Assembly: GCA_031213475.1 (NCBI GenBank)
Contig: JARUPZ010000019.1
Coordinates: forward strand, 7,780,698 to 7,844,697
Source: Nereocystis luetkeana
Taxonomy: Eukaryota; Sar; Phaeophyceae; Laminariales; Laminariaceae
Length of the DNA: 64,000 bases
Reading direction: 5' to 3'
Shown here: positions 12,384-23,300 of the stretch, piece by piece
How the letters are laid out: the number at the start of each line of letters is the position of its first letter
Position numbering within the stretch: the stretch's first letter is position 1
Program-made: the position numbers and the translations under genes
Notes under the pieces: generated by a model
What the model was told of the DNA's origin: nothing
What the model saw: only the letters and a program-made list of their open reading frames with translations
The model's database searches: none

Positions 12384-12735
12384 CCCACGGGTGCCAGTAG
12401 GTGAAATCACTGGGCCCTCGTTTGCCCCACGGGTACAAGAAGCTGAAATGACTGAGTCTTCGCCAGCCCAAAGGGAACCGGGGATTGATTTGACTGAGTC
12501 TTCGCCAGCCCAAAGAGTACCAGTAGCTGAAATGACCGAGTCCTCGCCAGTGCCAAGGGTACCAGGAGCTGAAATGGCTGAATTCACGCCAGTCCTAAGA
12601 GTGCCAGCAGCTGAAATGACTGAATTCACGCCAGCCCTAAGGGTGCCAGCAGCTGAAATGACTGGGTCCTCGCCAATCCGCAGGGTACCAGTAGCTGAAA
12701 TCACTACAGTACACCCTCGCCAGACCCAAGGGCAC
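12384..12735 (+). repeat. 42-bp minisatellite with an open 14-residue repeat frame
   Basis: About eight to nine copies of a 42-bp unit typified by GTGCCAGCAGCTGAAATGAC. As 42 is a multiple of three, one frame stays open (12358-12750) and reads a 14-residue repeat like RVPAAEMTEFTPAL, with Pro, Glu, Ser and Thr enriched. No flanking exon or known domain supports translation. Confidence 0.85.
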
Positions 12736-12929
12736 CTGGAGCTGAAATGACTGGCACTTGGAGGACGAGTGCTCTGAGGACCTTTGTTGTGTTGGTCTTG
12801 GGTATGGACTCGTAGCCTGCATGTTTCCACCCAGAACTACAGTGGTAGCTTATGGCCGCGAATAAAGTCCACGGTGAGCAAAAAATTGGTTTCTATACGG
12901 GGACGCTGGTGGGGCTGTCATGGTGCTTT

Positions 12930-14310
12930 CATGTTCTTTTTCCATTGAAGTGTCATGGACCTCTCCATGAAAGCACCATGGAAGCACAGTGGAATTCGTG
13001 GGAGTGTCATGGAAGTCCATTAGGGTCCATGAAAGCACCATTGAAGCACCATTGGAAGCATCATAGAATGACCACAGCGATAACATCGGATCACCATGGA
13101 AGCACCATGCTTTTTAGGAAGTACCGTGGGAGCATCATAGGGTCCTATGGGATCACCATGGAAGTTCCACGGAAGAACCCTGATATCACCGTGGGACCAC
13201 CATGGGATCACCATGAAAGCACCCGGCGGTACCATTGAATCACAATGCGAGTACCATGGAGGCACCATGCTTCATTGGAAGCACCGTGGGATCACCATGG
13301 AAGCACCATGTAAGCACCATGAGAACACCATAAGATCACCATGGAAGCTCCATGGACGCACCATACGTATATGGAAGTACCAGGAGATGGTCATGAGATG
13401 ACCATGGGATCACCATGGAAGCACCATGGAAGGGACCGTGGAAGCACCATGGAAGGGACCGTGGAAGCACCATGGAAGGGACCGTGGAAGCACCATAAAA
13501 GCACCATGAGATCGCCGCAGAAGCGCCATGGAAGCACTATAAATTCAATATAGGGTTGTCATGGAAGCCTGGAGTTTCAACGTAATCATAAGGTGGTCAC
13601 CATGAAACCCCCATGAAGGAAGCGTAGGGTCACGATGGAAGCACCATAGAATCATCACGGAAGGGCCATGCTTCCGTGAGATCTCCATGGAACCACGACG
13701 AAGGCACCATGGTATTACCATGACAGTACCACAGAAGTGTCGTGGATGCGCATTGCTTTCATGGAAGCATGAGGCACCATGGACGCACCGTGCGATCGCC
13801 ATGAAGGCGCCATGGAATAAGTATATGATCCCCGTCGAATGACCGTGCTTCCATGGTATTACCATGAAACCACTATGGGATCACCATGGAAGCACCATGG
13901 GATCACAATCGAAGCGCCATGGATGCACATTTCTTCCATGGAAGCACCATGGGAGCACCATGGGATCACCATGGAAGCCCCATGAGATCACCATGAAGGA
14001 ACCATTGGATCGCCATGAAAACACCATGGAAGTACTGTACCATGGATGCACCACATGAGCAACAGGGGTCACCATGAAAGCACCATGGAAGTACCATGGA
14101 TGCACACTGCATCCATGAAAGCACCATGGGGTACGGTGGAAGCACAATGGTATCACCGTGGAATTACCATGGAAACACCCTGGAAGGGCGTGGGATCACC
14201 ATGGAAGTACACTTCCCTGGGATCACCATGGAGGCACCATGGGAGCACCATAGGATCCCCGTTAAAGCACAATGGAAGCACCACAGAAACACTATGGAAT
14301 CACCAGCATG
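12930..14310. repeat. minisatellite block built from CACCATGGAAGCACCATGG-like units
   Basis: About 1.4 kb of short degenerate units around 15 bp (ACCATGGAAGCACCATGGGA and variants). CCATGG is self-complementary, so both strands look similar and open frames with Met-His-Gly-Ser-rich repeats appear on both strands. Confidence 0.93.
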
Positions 14311-14459
14311 GTCCTTCCGTACTTGTTTCATAGTTTTTCCATGGTTGTTCTCTGGGGCTTCCATGGTGTCGACATGGTGTCGACATGGTGGTGTATGCGT
14401 TTCAGTGGGGCGCCTCAATGATGCTTCCGTGGTGCTTCCACAACGGCATGCACAATACC

Positions 14460-15400
14460 AGTGATAGCTGCTTCAATCAAGGTTGCACCAATCAAAAGTG
14501 ATTCAAGGGCAGAAGCTCAACAGGAACACCTGTGTCTAATACGGTGGACAAGGCATGGTGCAATTCACATCTGCGCGGGGTTGGCGGCGGAAGGCGGCTT
14601 GGCTATGCTGTTGGTGGATGCACTGGATATTTGTCTTGGCGCGAGCGAGGAGGAGCAGGAGCAGCAGCGTGCTTCTCCACCTTCCCAAAGGAAGGGCTTT
14701 CACGGCGGGCGCCAAGGATCTCAGGTGAGCCTGCCTGACTGTCGACGGTCCTGTGGCTGCCACTCGAGCCTTGCTATCGATGCGGTGGAGAGAGGGGGGG
14801 ATGCACTCATATCATTCATGGCCGTAGTCACATGATCATAAGCCTTCGAAGGAGGCGGGGGGGGGGGGACTCTTGTGTTGCCTGCCTTAGTCGTTTGGCC
14901 ACGCGTCCCTAAGGGGGGAGGGTGGGAGGGTACATTTAGACCAAAGCTTTCCTGGCTGACGGGGCTCCTTCCTCGACTGGGGGGCTACCCACAAGAACGG
15001 CAATCCCACAAAAAAAAATGTCCGACTTCGTAGATGCGTTGTTGTTTGCCGGGTGGGCGCAAGAAGCGCCCCCAACGAAACTCGATTCGGGGGGGAGGTT
15101 TAGAGCTTCTCATGCTCTTTTTTAGCAGAAAGCAAAACATCCAGACGCGTCCGACCAAAACGGCAAGGTGTCCGACTAAAACGGCACGGTGTCCTACTAA
15201 AACGGCAGCTAGCAAAATAGGCGAAACACTGAAAATCCCAGCGAGTATGCGTGACTCAAGTAAAACTCGTGCAGCTACATCTTGGTGTCAGCGCTTGAGT
15301 GCTTGAACACACGCGAGAACGAACGTGCGGGCGCACAGCGCGGTCCAGTTGTTTTTCCACGTGCAGGTACGTCTACGTTTAAGATTGTATAGTCCGCGTG
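14460..15400. other. no gene seen; G-run repeat edge at 14815-14910
   Basis: Short frames on both strands lack recognisable domains. Sequence at 14815-14910 (CATGGCCGTAGTCacatgatcat, then a G run) matches the repeat seen near 17400, 18480 and 18985. Confidence 0.5.
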
Positions 15401-15409
15401 CTACTACTA

Positions 15410-15515
15410 TTACGGGCGGCCATAGTAAATAGAACCAAATATTGTTAGTAAAGATAGCCAAAATATATGTTTTTTTATGTGTACCGTAGGTCCTATTTAA
15501 TATGGTCCCCCGTAA
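15410..15515. mobile_element. MITE family 1 copy (TA target duplication)
   Basis: 106 bp with terminal inverted repeats TTACGGGCGGCCATA and TATGGTCCCCCGTAA, flanked by TA at 15408-15409 and 15516-15517. It has no coding capacity. Confidence 0.9.
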
Positions 15516-15518
15516 TAA

Positions 15519-15526
15519 TATTAATA
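15519..15526. repeat. TATTAATA, candidate excision footprint
   Basis: Lies two bases beyond the right TA of the MITE copy at 15410, which suggests the spot was hit more than once. Confidence 0.55.
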
Positions 15527-16937
15527 GTTACAGAGCAAGCATATGACTTGCCAAACTGTGAATGTACAGACCGCCTATCGTACGGGTTTCACGTGTACAC
15601 AGCTTTATCGACCAACTAGCCTAACCTCGTAGACACAGGCACAACAGCAGGGCAAGAAGAGAGAAACAGCATCTCAGTGACACCTTTCAAACAAGCGTGC
15701 GTTCCGCGTTAATAAAAAAAGGGAGCAGAATTTTTTTTTTTCGTAATTTCCATCAGCCTGTGTGGTAAGCAGAACGTGCCTGGTGTGCCAGCCGCCACAT
15801 CCACTCTGCATGCTGCCACACGAGATACGTTTTTCGTGTCAGGGTTGATTGACCCCATCGACAAAGCCGTGACTGCTACAAAAACACGGGACAGGGTTCC
15901 ATTGGAATACGACCCCCGCAGCAAGAAAAGGGAAAGAGAGTCGCACACAGCGGTGTTCGCTCCTGACTCGGCGGAATTTCTCACGGCAGCTACACGGAAG
16001 AGGGGAATGGGAGTCCCGCAAGCAAGAGCGGTCACAGCGATGTGCACCCATGGACACTTGGAGCGCGAAAATCACACCCTCGCATGCCTCGTCATCACGC
16101 GCTGTTGTGGATGGAAAACGCGCGGGAGATTCTTGCTTCCGGATTCTCCGATCGCTCTCTGTAGGCCGCACGAGTTCCAAGACGACAGCTTCCTTCAGAA
16201 AAAAAATGTGAGTTTTTGGGGCATGATCGTTGTTAAATGTGTCAAGCGCTCATACCCTGCCGCGAGGCCGTACAGTAGTAGGCAAGACCGTCCGCCTCCG
16301 CTGACCTAGTCAGATTCCCGCGGTTCATTCTCTGTTGCACATTGGGTCTACGAGCCCTTTCAATTCCCAACGCTTCCCGACTTACCGCGAACTCTTGCTT
16401 GCTCACGTATAACGCCTTCTGTTTTCGGCATCTTATCGACGCTGTCCGCTGTCTGAACAAAACGCGTCATGTCTTCGGAATAATACAAAATACGATGAGG
16501 CGTGTCGAATCAAGGACTACACGCTACGACCACCGGTCACATAGTCTTGGGGTCAACCTCTATCTAGCCGGGACGATCGGCGTTTCCCGGGTGATGGCGG
16601 TGGGGGACCCGCGCACTCTAGCCGGCATCTCCATAAATCAGTCTCTTTCTCGACTCGGCGGCTCGGGACGAACAGGCAAACACAGGCTATTCTGGCTAAA
16701 AAAGCGACGGCATCTATCAATACTGCCGTCCATCCTCTACAGACGCACTCTAAAACGTTTTTCGACTCGGCAGTCATTGCCTTCTCGATGGACGCGTCGA
16801 GAAGTCGAAAGTAAACCCCCCGATCTCGTTCTCGGGGGGGGGGAATTTTCGCCGCGTCTGTCCGATATTCAACAGAGTAGAACACGCTCCAGCACACTGC
16901 CACCAGAGCGACCGACGGAAGGCTCCCCTCCTCGCCG

Positions 16938-17349
16938 TCACCCCACAGACACTTCAAACTTCATGCAACCTCCCTCCACGTCGAAGCGCCCCTTCACCGT
17001 CAGCGTTGCGCCACCTGCACCACCACCGCCAGCCTGCTCCCGGCCAACATCGACCACGATGGGCTTGGCCAGAAATCTGACCATCTGCTTCTCGTGACCG
17101 GCCTCGTGTATGCCGTCGATGCCTTCGCCATCTCCCGAGCACGCCGCCCCAATCGTGTCTCCCCCTACCTTTCGAGGCTCTACTCCGAACGTGGTCCGAG
17201 TTGACCCTTCGACCATCTCGTAGTCCACCCAGATGGCAACCGCGTGCAGGGTGCCCGAGGCGGTGGGGGGTACCGTCACCGTCGCCTCCACATCGGTTGG
17301 CAGGGCCGTGTAGTCCAGCCATAGTAGATTGTGCGTGTCCGTCAGCAGC
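16938..17349 (-). CDS. PRMT7-like last exon
   Basis: LLTDTHNLLWLDYTALP, SGTLHAVAIWVDYEMVEGS, KQMVRFLAKPIVVDVG, LTVKGRFDVEGGCMKFEVSV, then TGA at 16938-16940. An acidic, Gly-rich insert sits between the last two strands. Confidence 0.95.
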
Positions 17350-20300
17350 CTTGCCGTAGCGGCGGGCAAGCGGGCGGGCGGGGGGGCGTATTCGTTGTTA
17401 TGCGTGGCCGTAGTCGTATGACCATAGACCCTTTAAAGGGCGGGGGGGGGGGGGTGTACTCGATAGGAGAGATGTAGGGGGGGGGGGGGTCCTTAAGAAA
17501 ACCCTGAGGCAGTGAAAGAAGACTCTATTGCATAGAACAGAATTGTAGAATTCTACATCAGGTGCTCCGTGACTATTCTGGCAAGGAAACAATTACGGTG
17601 AGTAATGAATAAAGCAGGTGCCCAAACTCTCACCTGTGCCTGTAAGCCCTGAGCGGGTACGGGTATAGAAGCTCGTGCCATCTCGGGCCAACTCGCTTGT
17701 CGTAAGGGGCGTGGTCGAAGCCGAGCACAGACCCCACAGGTCCGTGGCTGAGAGCAAGATCAGGTACCTCGATGCCGGCGACGCAAATGGCCGCTCGCCT
17801 AGGCAAAACCCTGCACGAAAATAACGTCCACGTTGACAATCAAAGCCTGACCCGGGGAGGTGTCGGTGCCCACAAGCGAAGCGTGACATTTCTAAGGTGC
17901 CGCTTTTGGTGCCCAATCAAACCAGTGCCAGACACGACGGAGCGAAGCATACTCCGCGTGGGGCACTCAGTTTAAAAAAACTATCGAAGGTGTAGACGAG
18001 TTCGTTTTTTCCAGAGAAAGGCGGTCTATCTCGACAGTTTTGTGTTCCGCGCGACGCCCTGAAGGCCACCAATGGAAGCTAGAGCATGGTGCGGAACAAA
18101 CGTGGCGTCAACGCCATTCCAGCACGTACGTGTGATGTTGGGTTTCCACAAAGAATACAGGATGAAGGACTACAAAACAATGAGACAGATGCCCTCGTGG
18201 GTTTTCTGTGTTTCGACACACTGTGTACGGTAGATACTCTTAACTATCTTGGACACGCGACATGCGTGCTCGCGCCACCCAGCCATACCTGGCACCCGGC
18301 TTGAGCGCGGGGTCGAAAAGCCGACGAAGATACCAGAAGTTCATCGCCTGGTAGAGCACAAGGGATTGCATCTGTGGGGGACCAAGTTCAGAGAAGATCA
18401 CGCGGCACGCCGAGCATGTATGAGCAAGCACTTGGAGAAGGAGGGGCGGGGGGGGGGTGTACTCGATAAGCAGAGATGTACTCGATCTCATGCATGGCCG
18501 TAGTCGTATGACCATAGACCCTCGCATCCCTACAATGCCGGGACGGAGCATGTCGGGTTTTCACCGACCAGGCAGACATTGCTTGCACCAAGCGCGAAGC
18601 GCCGTGAGGTGTCTGGCGAGTCGCATGAAGGGTGAGCTGCATCCTACTAAGAACCGCTTGTGAGGCGGACTTGCATATGGATGACAGCTTCAATGAGTTG
18701 ATCTAATTTCCGGTGTAGGCATTTCCAGAGGCAGCAATGGGAGTACTATGTAACTGCCTCTTGGGTGCCTCACCTTGAACACTACGTGATACGATCATTC
18801 CCACTTGTGCGGAGTAAAGGTTGTTCACCTCGCACAAGCGATCAAACTCGACAAAAAAAAACGGTACCCTGGTTATCTAGCTCACGTAGAGAGCGACATG
18901 TTTTACAGTGTAGTTGCCAACCGACGCCAACACAACCTATATATAATAGGGGGGGGGCAGGGGGGGTGTACTCGATATCATGCATGGCCGTAGTCGTATG
19001 ACCATAGATCCTCGCATCCCTACCATGCCGGCACGAAGCACGTCGGGTTTTCACCGACCACGCAGACATTGCGTGCGCCAAGCGCGAAGCGCCGTGAGGT
19101 GCTCGGCAGTCGCATGAAGGGTGAGCTGCATCCTACTATTAATAATAACCGCTTGTGAGACGGACTTGCACACGAATGCCAGCTTCAATATATCAATTTA
19201 TTTTCCCGTGTGGCCACTTCCAGAGACAGCAATGGGGGTACGATGTAACTGCCTCATGGGTGCCTTACCATAAACACTACCAGTACGCGATGCAATCATT
19301 CCCCTTGTGCGGAGTAAAGGTTCTCCACCCCGCACAAATGATCTATAACTCGATCGCCAGCTATGACCGATCGGGGGGAGGGTAGCGATACGAGACACGA
19401 CGAGAGTGCTTCGCTCCAGGCTCGCCGATGTAAAATTTGAGGTCTGGTGAAAAACAAGTCAGCCGCGTCCGTTTTGTATAAAAAAACTCGCTTATCCTGG
19501 GGAGACAGTCTCGGAGTCTCACCCCTTGAAAATCAAAGGCGAACTTATTTTGTTCGGGGCGTCGCCACCGGACATCGTTTTTTGCGCTTACGCTTTTGCT
19601 GTCCTTTGGCGGCCGTAAAACGAGCCACGTTTGGTTCTTCCTCGGTTTGAAGAGAGGGTTAAAATCTCCGTTGCAAGGGACTTCCTGGTGGGCTACTTGA
19701 GTCACGTGACTAAGCAGCCCAGCAGAGTAGCGTTGTTTCTAACGAACTAAATACGTGCGCGGGTTCAATTTTCGATTCTCGCCGGGAACGCTTTTTTTCA
19801 CGCCGTGGTATATGGGTCCTTCTGACACGAAAGAGAAGTTGGCTGATACTGAGGCCTTGGAGGTTATACGCAATATATACGTACGTAGGTGGCGACGGGT
19901 TCACCTCAGGAATAGCCGAGATTGGAGGATTCGAGCCTCAAAGCACATATTTTGTTCATTAGAAGGAACTGCTACCTGTCGGGCTATGCTACAGTTACGT
20001 GACCCAAGTAGGTTCGCTGGTCATGTACATATGTATGACCAACAAAAGCTGTGCGCGGGTTATAATAAGTTATTGCTAGCAAAGCTTTTTCGTCGATGAA
20101 ATGAAGCTCTTGGAAATGAAGAATGGTGGTTTTTATGTGCTCTTGGAAACTAGAACGTGGCGAAGGGGAGTGCCTCGGAGATCAATGCTGATGAGATCAT
20201 GTGTAACCCAAAAGTGATATTTGGGCAAATGCCAAAATCAGTTATACCTGATCCGTTTGAGCCAAAATCAGGTATATACTAAAGCCAAGTGAAAACGCGC

Positions 20301-23300
20301 GCCACGAGCCGTGTGTTATGTTCATGAAAATCCATAAAAATCAATACTGCGCCTAAAGCATGAAGCGTGCCACATGCCACATGGCCTCCAAAATCTGAAT
20401 TGTTTTGTTTTCTTTAGGGTGTAATAAATATCACGGGCTCCACTTGAACCCACTGAGAGTCACTATTAATAGGCTTCGTTTGTTTCGCCACGGCGGGGCG
20501 CCGAGGGTATTTACTCTGGCGCGCCCCCCCCGTAGACAGCTTTAAATATTCTAGACCGTCCTCGCGGAACTGCCTGCTCGGCACGAAATTATCTTGCTGT
20601 ACCAAACCTGCCACCACCTCGACGCGGGGTGGTGCAGACAAAGACCATGGTGCTGTATAGACTGCTGTGACCATACCAGGTAGAAAACAACAGACTACAC
20701 ATCACGACAACTATTAAATACATGAAGCACGTCGCACACCCTTAAGAAGAAAAAGTGAAACCAGCGTACGCTTGTATGCATGCGTAAATACGTACTTTTA
20801 CGTACGGCGTACGAGTAGAGTTTATACGGTAGTACAGAAGAGTTTCAACCAAGGGAGGGCAGAGGCACACGGAGAGAAAAAACAGTGTACATATGGCCGC
20901 TCTGGCTGGTTCAAATTTGGCCAAAATCAGTTGAAAGCTAGTCAGAGTAGAAAAAAACAGGTGTACCTTGGCCTTATCGTGCCAAAATCAGTTACGATGC
21001 CAGCCTGGCCAACAGCAGGGCTCCTGGGGTGTGGTGTGTACTTGTTTTTAGCATGTAACTGATTTTGGCCGAAACGTGGCCAGGTATACCTGATTTTGGC
21101 AAAAACCCATCATATTTTGCTCAACAAAAAGGAACTCTTACCTGTTGGGCTGCTCAAGCCACGTGACTTGCATCTTGCGAGCATTGAGGAGACGCCATCG
21201 AGGGAAAAGCGAAAGTCGGTTCGTGCCCATTGTCGAAGAAAAAAAACCGCGACAAGCTCCTACTGGGGTAGTCGTTCACCCTAACCCTAAGTGACGTGTG
21301 ACACCGTAGGGGTCTTCTGACCGAAACGTGTTTAAACGCCCGTGGCATTCCACTGGTGGTACTATTCCGTTGTCTAAAGGCGGGGCTCTCGTTGCCATAT
21401 TCCGATTGTCAGGACAGCCACAGAACACTGCCAGCACGTTCTCGTCTAACTCACTGAAGGAAAATGGCCCCAATGCAAGACGTCCTACAGCACGGCGCGC
21501 AGTCCTTGTGTGAGTTCTGGGTCACTTACTGACGGCCAAACGGGGGCGGGACCAGGCAAACATTCCGGGCCCATGCGGGGATGAATTCCGGTCGACGTGA
21601 GCCCCAAGACGGGGGCGCTCCAGGAAAAGAAAACTGTTTTCCGCGGCAAGTGTTCGTACCCAAAGCAAAAAATGTCCCAGAAAAACCCACAAAAGGCAGG
21701 AGTCGCCCTCGTCCCACGCCACGCGATGCTCGTGAACTACGGTTTCAGCCGCCAGCTTTGAGCAAACGGAGGAGACTATGCGCTGTCAATTGGACGATTC
21801 CGTCCGCTGTTGTTAGTTTAAAAACAACGCTACCGCTACGTACGGCAAGGCTGCAAGGGCGTACCCGGTAGTAGAACGGCTCCCCGATTAATGCATCGCA
21901 CAGCAGGCGTTCCTGTTGACCCTCCTCCTCTCCCTCTCCCTCCCCCTCCGCCGAACCGCCTTCTCCCGCCGCCACCTCCTTGAGGAAGGGCCACTCGTAT
22001 TCCGACTGGAGCAAGAGGATGTTTTCCATGTCGTTGTTTCGGGCAACCTGCTGGGCGAACGAGGGTCACCAGCCAGGGCATGATCGAGCATGGACTAGAC
22101 GCTAAAGTCGAGCATCCTCGCTCTGCACGCTCTTCGTTCGGAAGGAACGAACTGTTGGCCTATTTTCAAGTCACGTGGCTTTTTCAAGTAACCAACAGGT
22201 ACAGTAGATCCTTCTCACGTACTGAAAACAAGCAATAGCTTTGGGGCTCGGTCACCCAGCCTCGGTGGTGTCCGGGGCACTCACCTCGCCACGTACTATT
22301 GCGGGGGAATCTACTGCGGTAATGAGAACCAAATACGGCGTGAAAACATGGGGGGATCCCAGTTTTTTTTAGCCCATCGTGGATTCCGACTCTTGCTTCA
22401 TATGCCCACCGGTAATAGTACTGATCCTGAAGGCCCACATCAGCCATTACGGGGGACCATATTAAATAGGACCAAATAGTGTAAGTAAAAATGGGGGATT
22501 ATATAGGTTTTTGTGTGTACCGTAGGTCCTATTTAATATGGTCCCCAGTAATAGTTCATTCTGATCAACTATTACGTGGCCACCGTGACGGGGCCTCCTT
22601 CTGTACGGACCGGAGTCTAACGCGGGAAATAATTCTACGTACACGGGCGAACCCCAAAGCGCCAACTTCGAGGTGCACATCAGTACGGTCGGGCAACCAT
22701 GGTAGAGCTCACCTGCTCAACCAATAAGTGAGACCACTCCGCCGGCTCATACGAAACGACTGCAGCCGCGCCCTCGCCGGCCGCCAGGAAAGCACAGGTA
22801 GCGCTGTCGCTCACGTCAAGGCACACGGTAGAGCCCAGGGAAGCGTCGCTCCGCACATCGTCAAGCAACCTGCTGATCGCTGCCCGAAAGGCTTCTCGCC
22901 TAAATACATGTATATATATCGTATATATACATATGTGTGTATGTCGTGAAGAGCCGCCGGAAAAGCATCGCGTCGTACGCAGCGGGTAAGACAGTGCGCA
23001 TACATCAGTCGGTTACTACAGGTGCAACAGGTACATGCGTCCAGCGGTAGGCAGAGCAGTGGGTGCAGAATGTACGTACGTATGTCTGCATCAACTGGCG
23101 TGCGTACGTACAGAGCCGCGGGCGCACTACAATTGGCACCGCAGGGCTACGGCCACGGGCAGCAGCTGTACGTACTTACGCACGGAGCCGTGGCCGTACC
23201 GCAATTGGCAGTATAGGGCTAGAGCCATGGGCAGATGCTGTACGTACATACCATGGGCAGATGCTGTACGTACGTACCATGGGCAGATGCTGTACGTACG

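Larger units (their letters stand above)
18372..21864 (-). other. PRMT7-like intron 10, repeat-filled
   Basis: A 3.5-kb intron carrying two copies of a dispersed repeat (18420-19400), the TATTAATA at 19137 and 20464, and CCAAAATCAG-type inverted repeats at 20225-21105. No exon is recognised inside it. Confidence 0.75.

Noticed and set aside
12852-14464. Met/His/Gly-rich open frames on both strands
   Set aside because: By-products of the CCATGG minisatellite.
16342-17097. 251-codon plus-strand frame
   Set aside because: Its end is antisense to the last methyltransferase exon and it has no recognisable domain or coding bias.
21279-21290. Telomere-like CCCTAACCCTAA
   Set aside because: Only two units in an intron; not enough to call an interstitial telomere.
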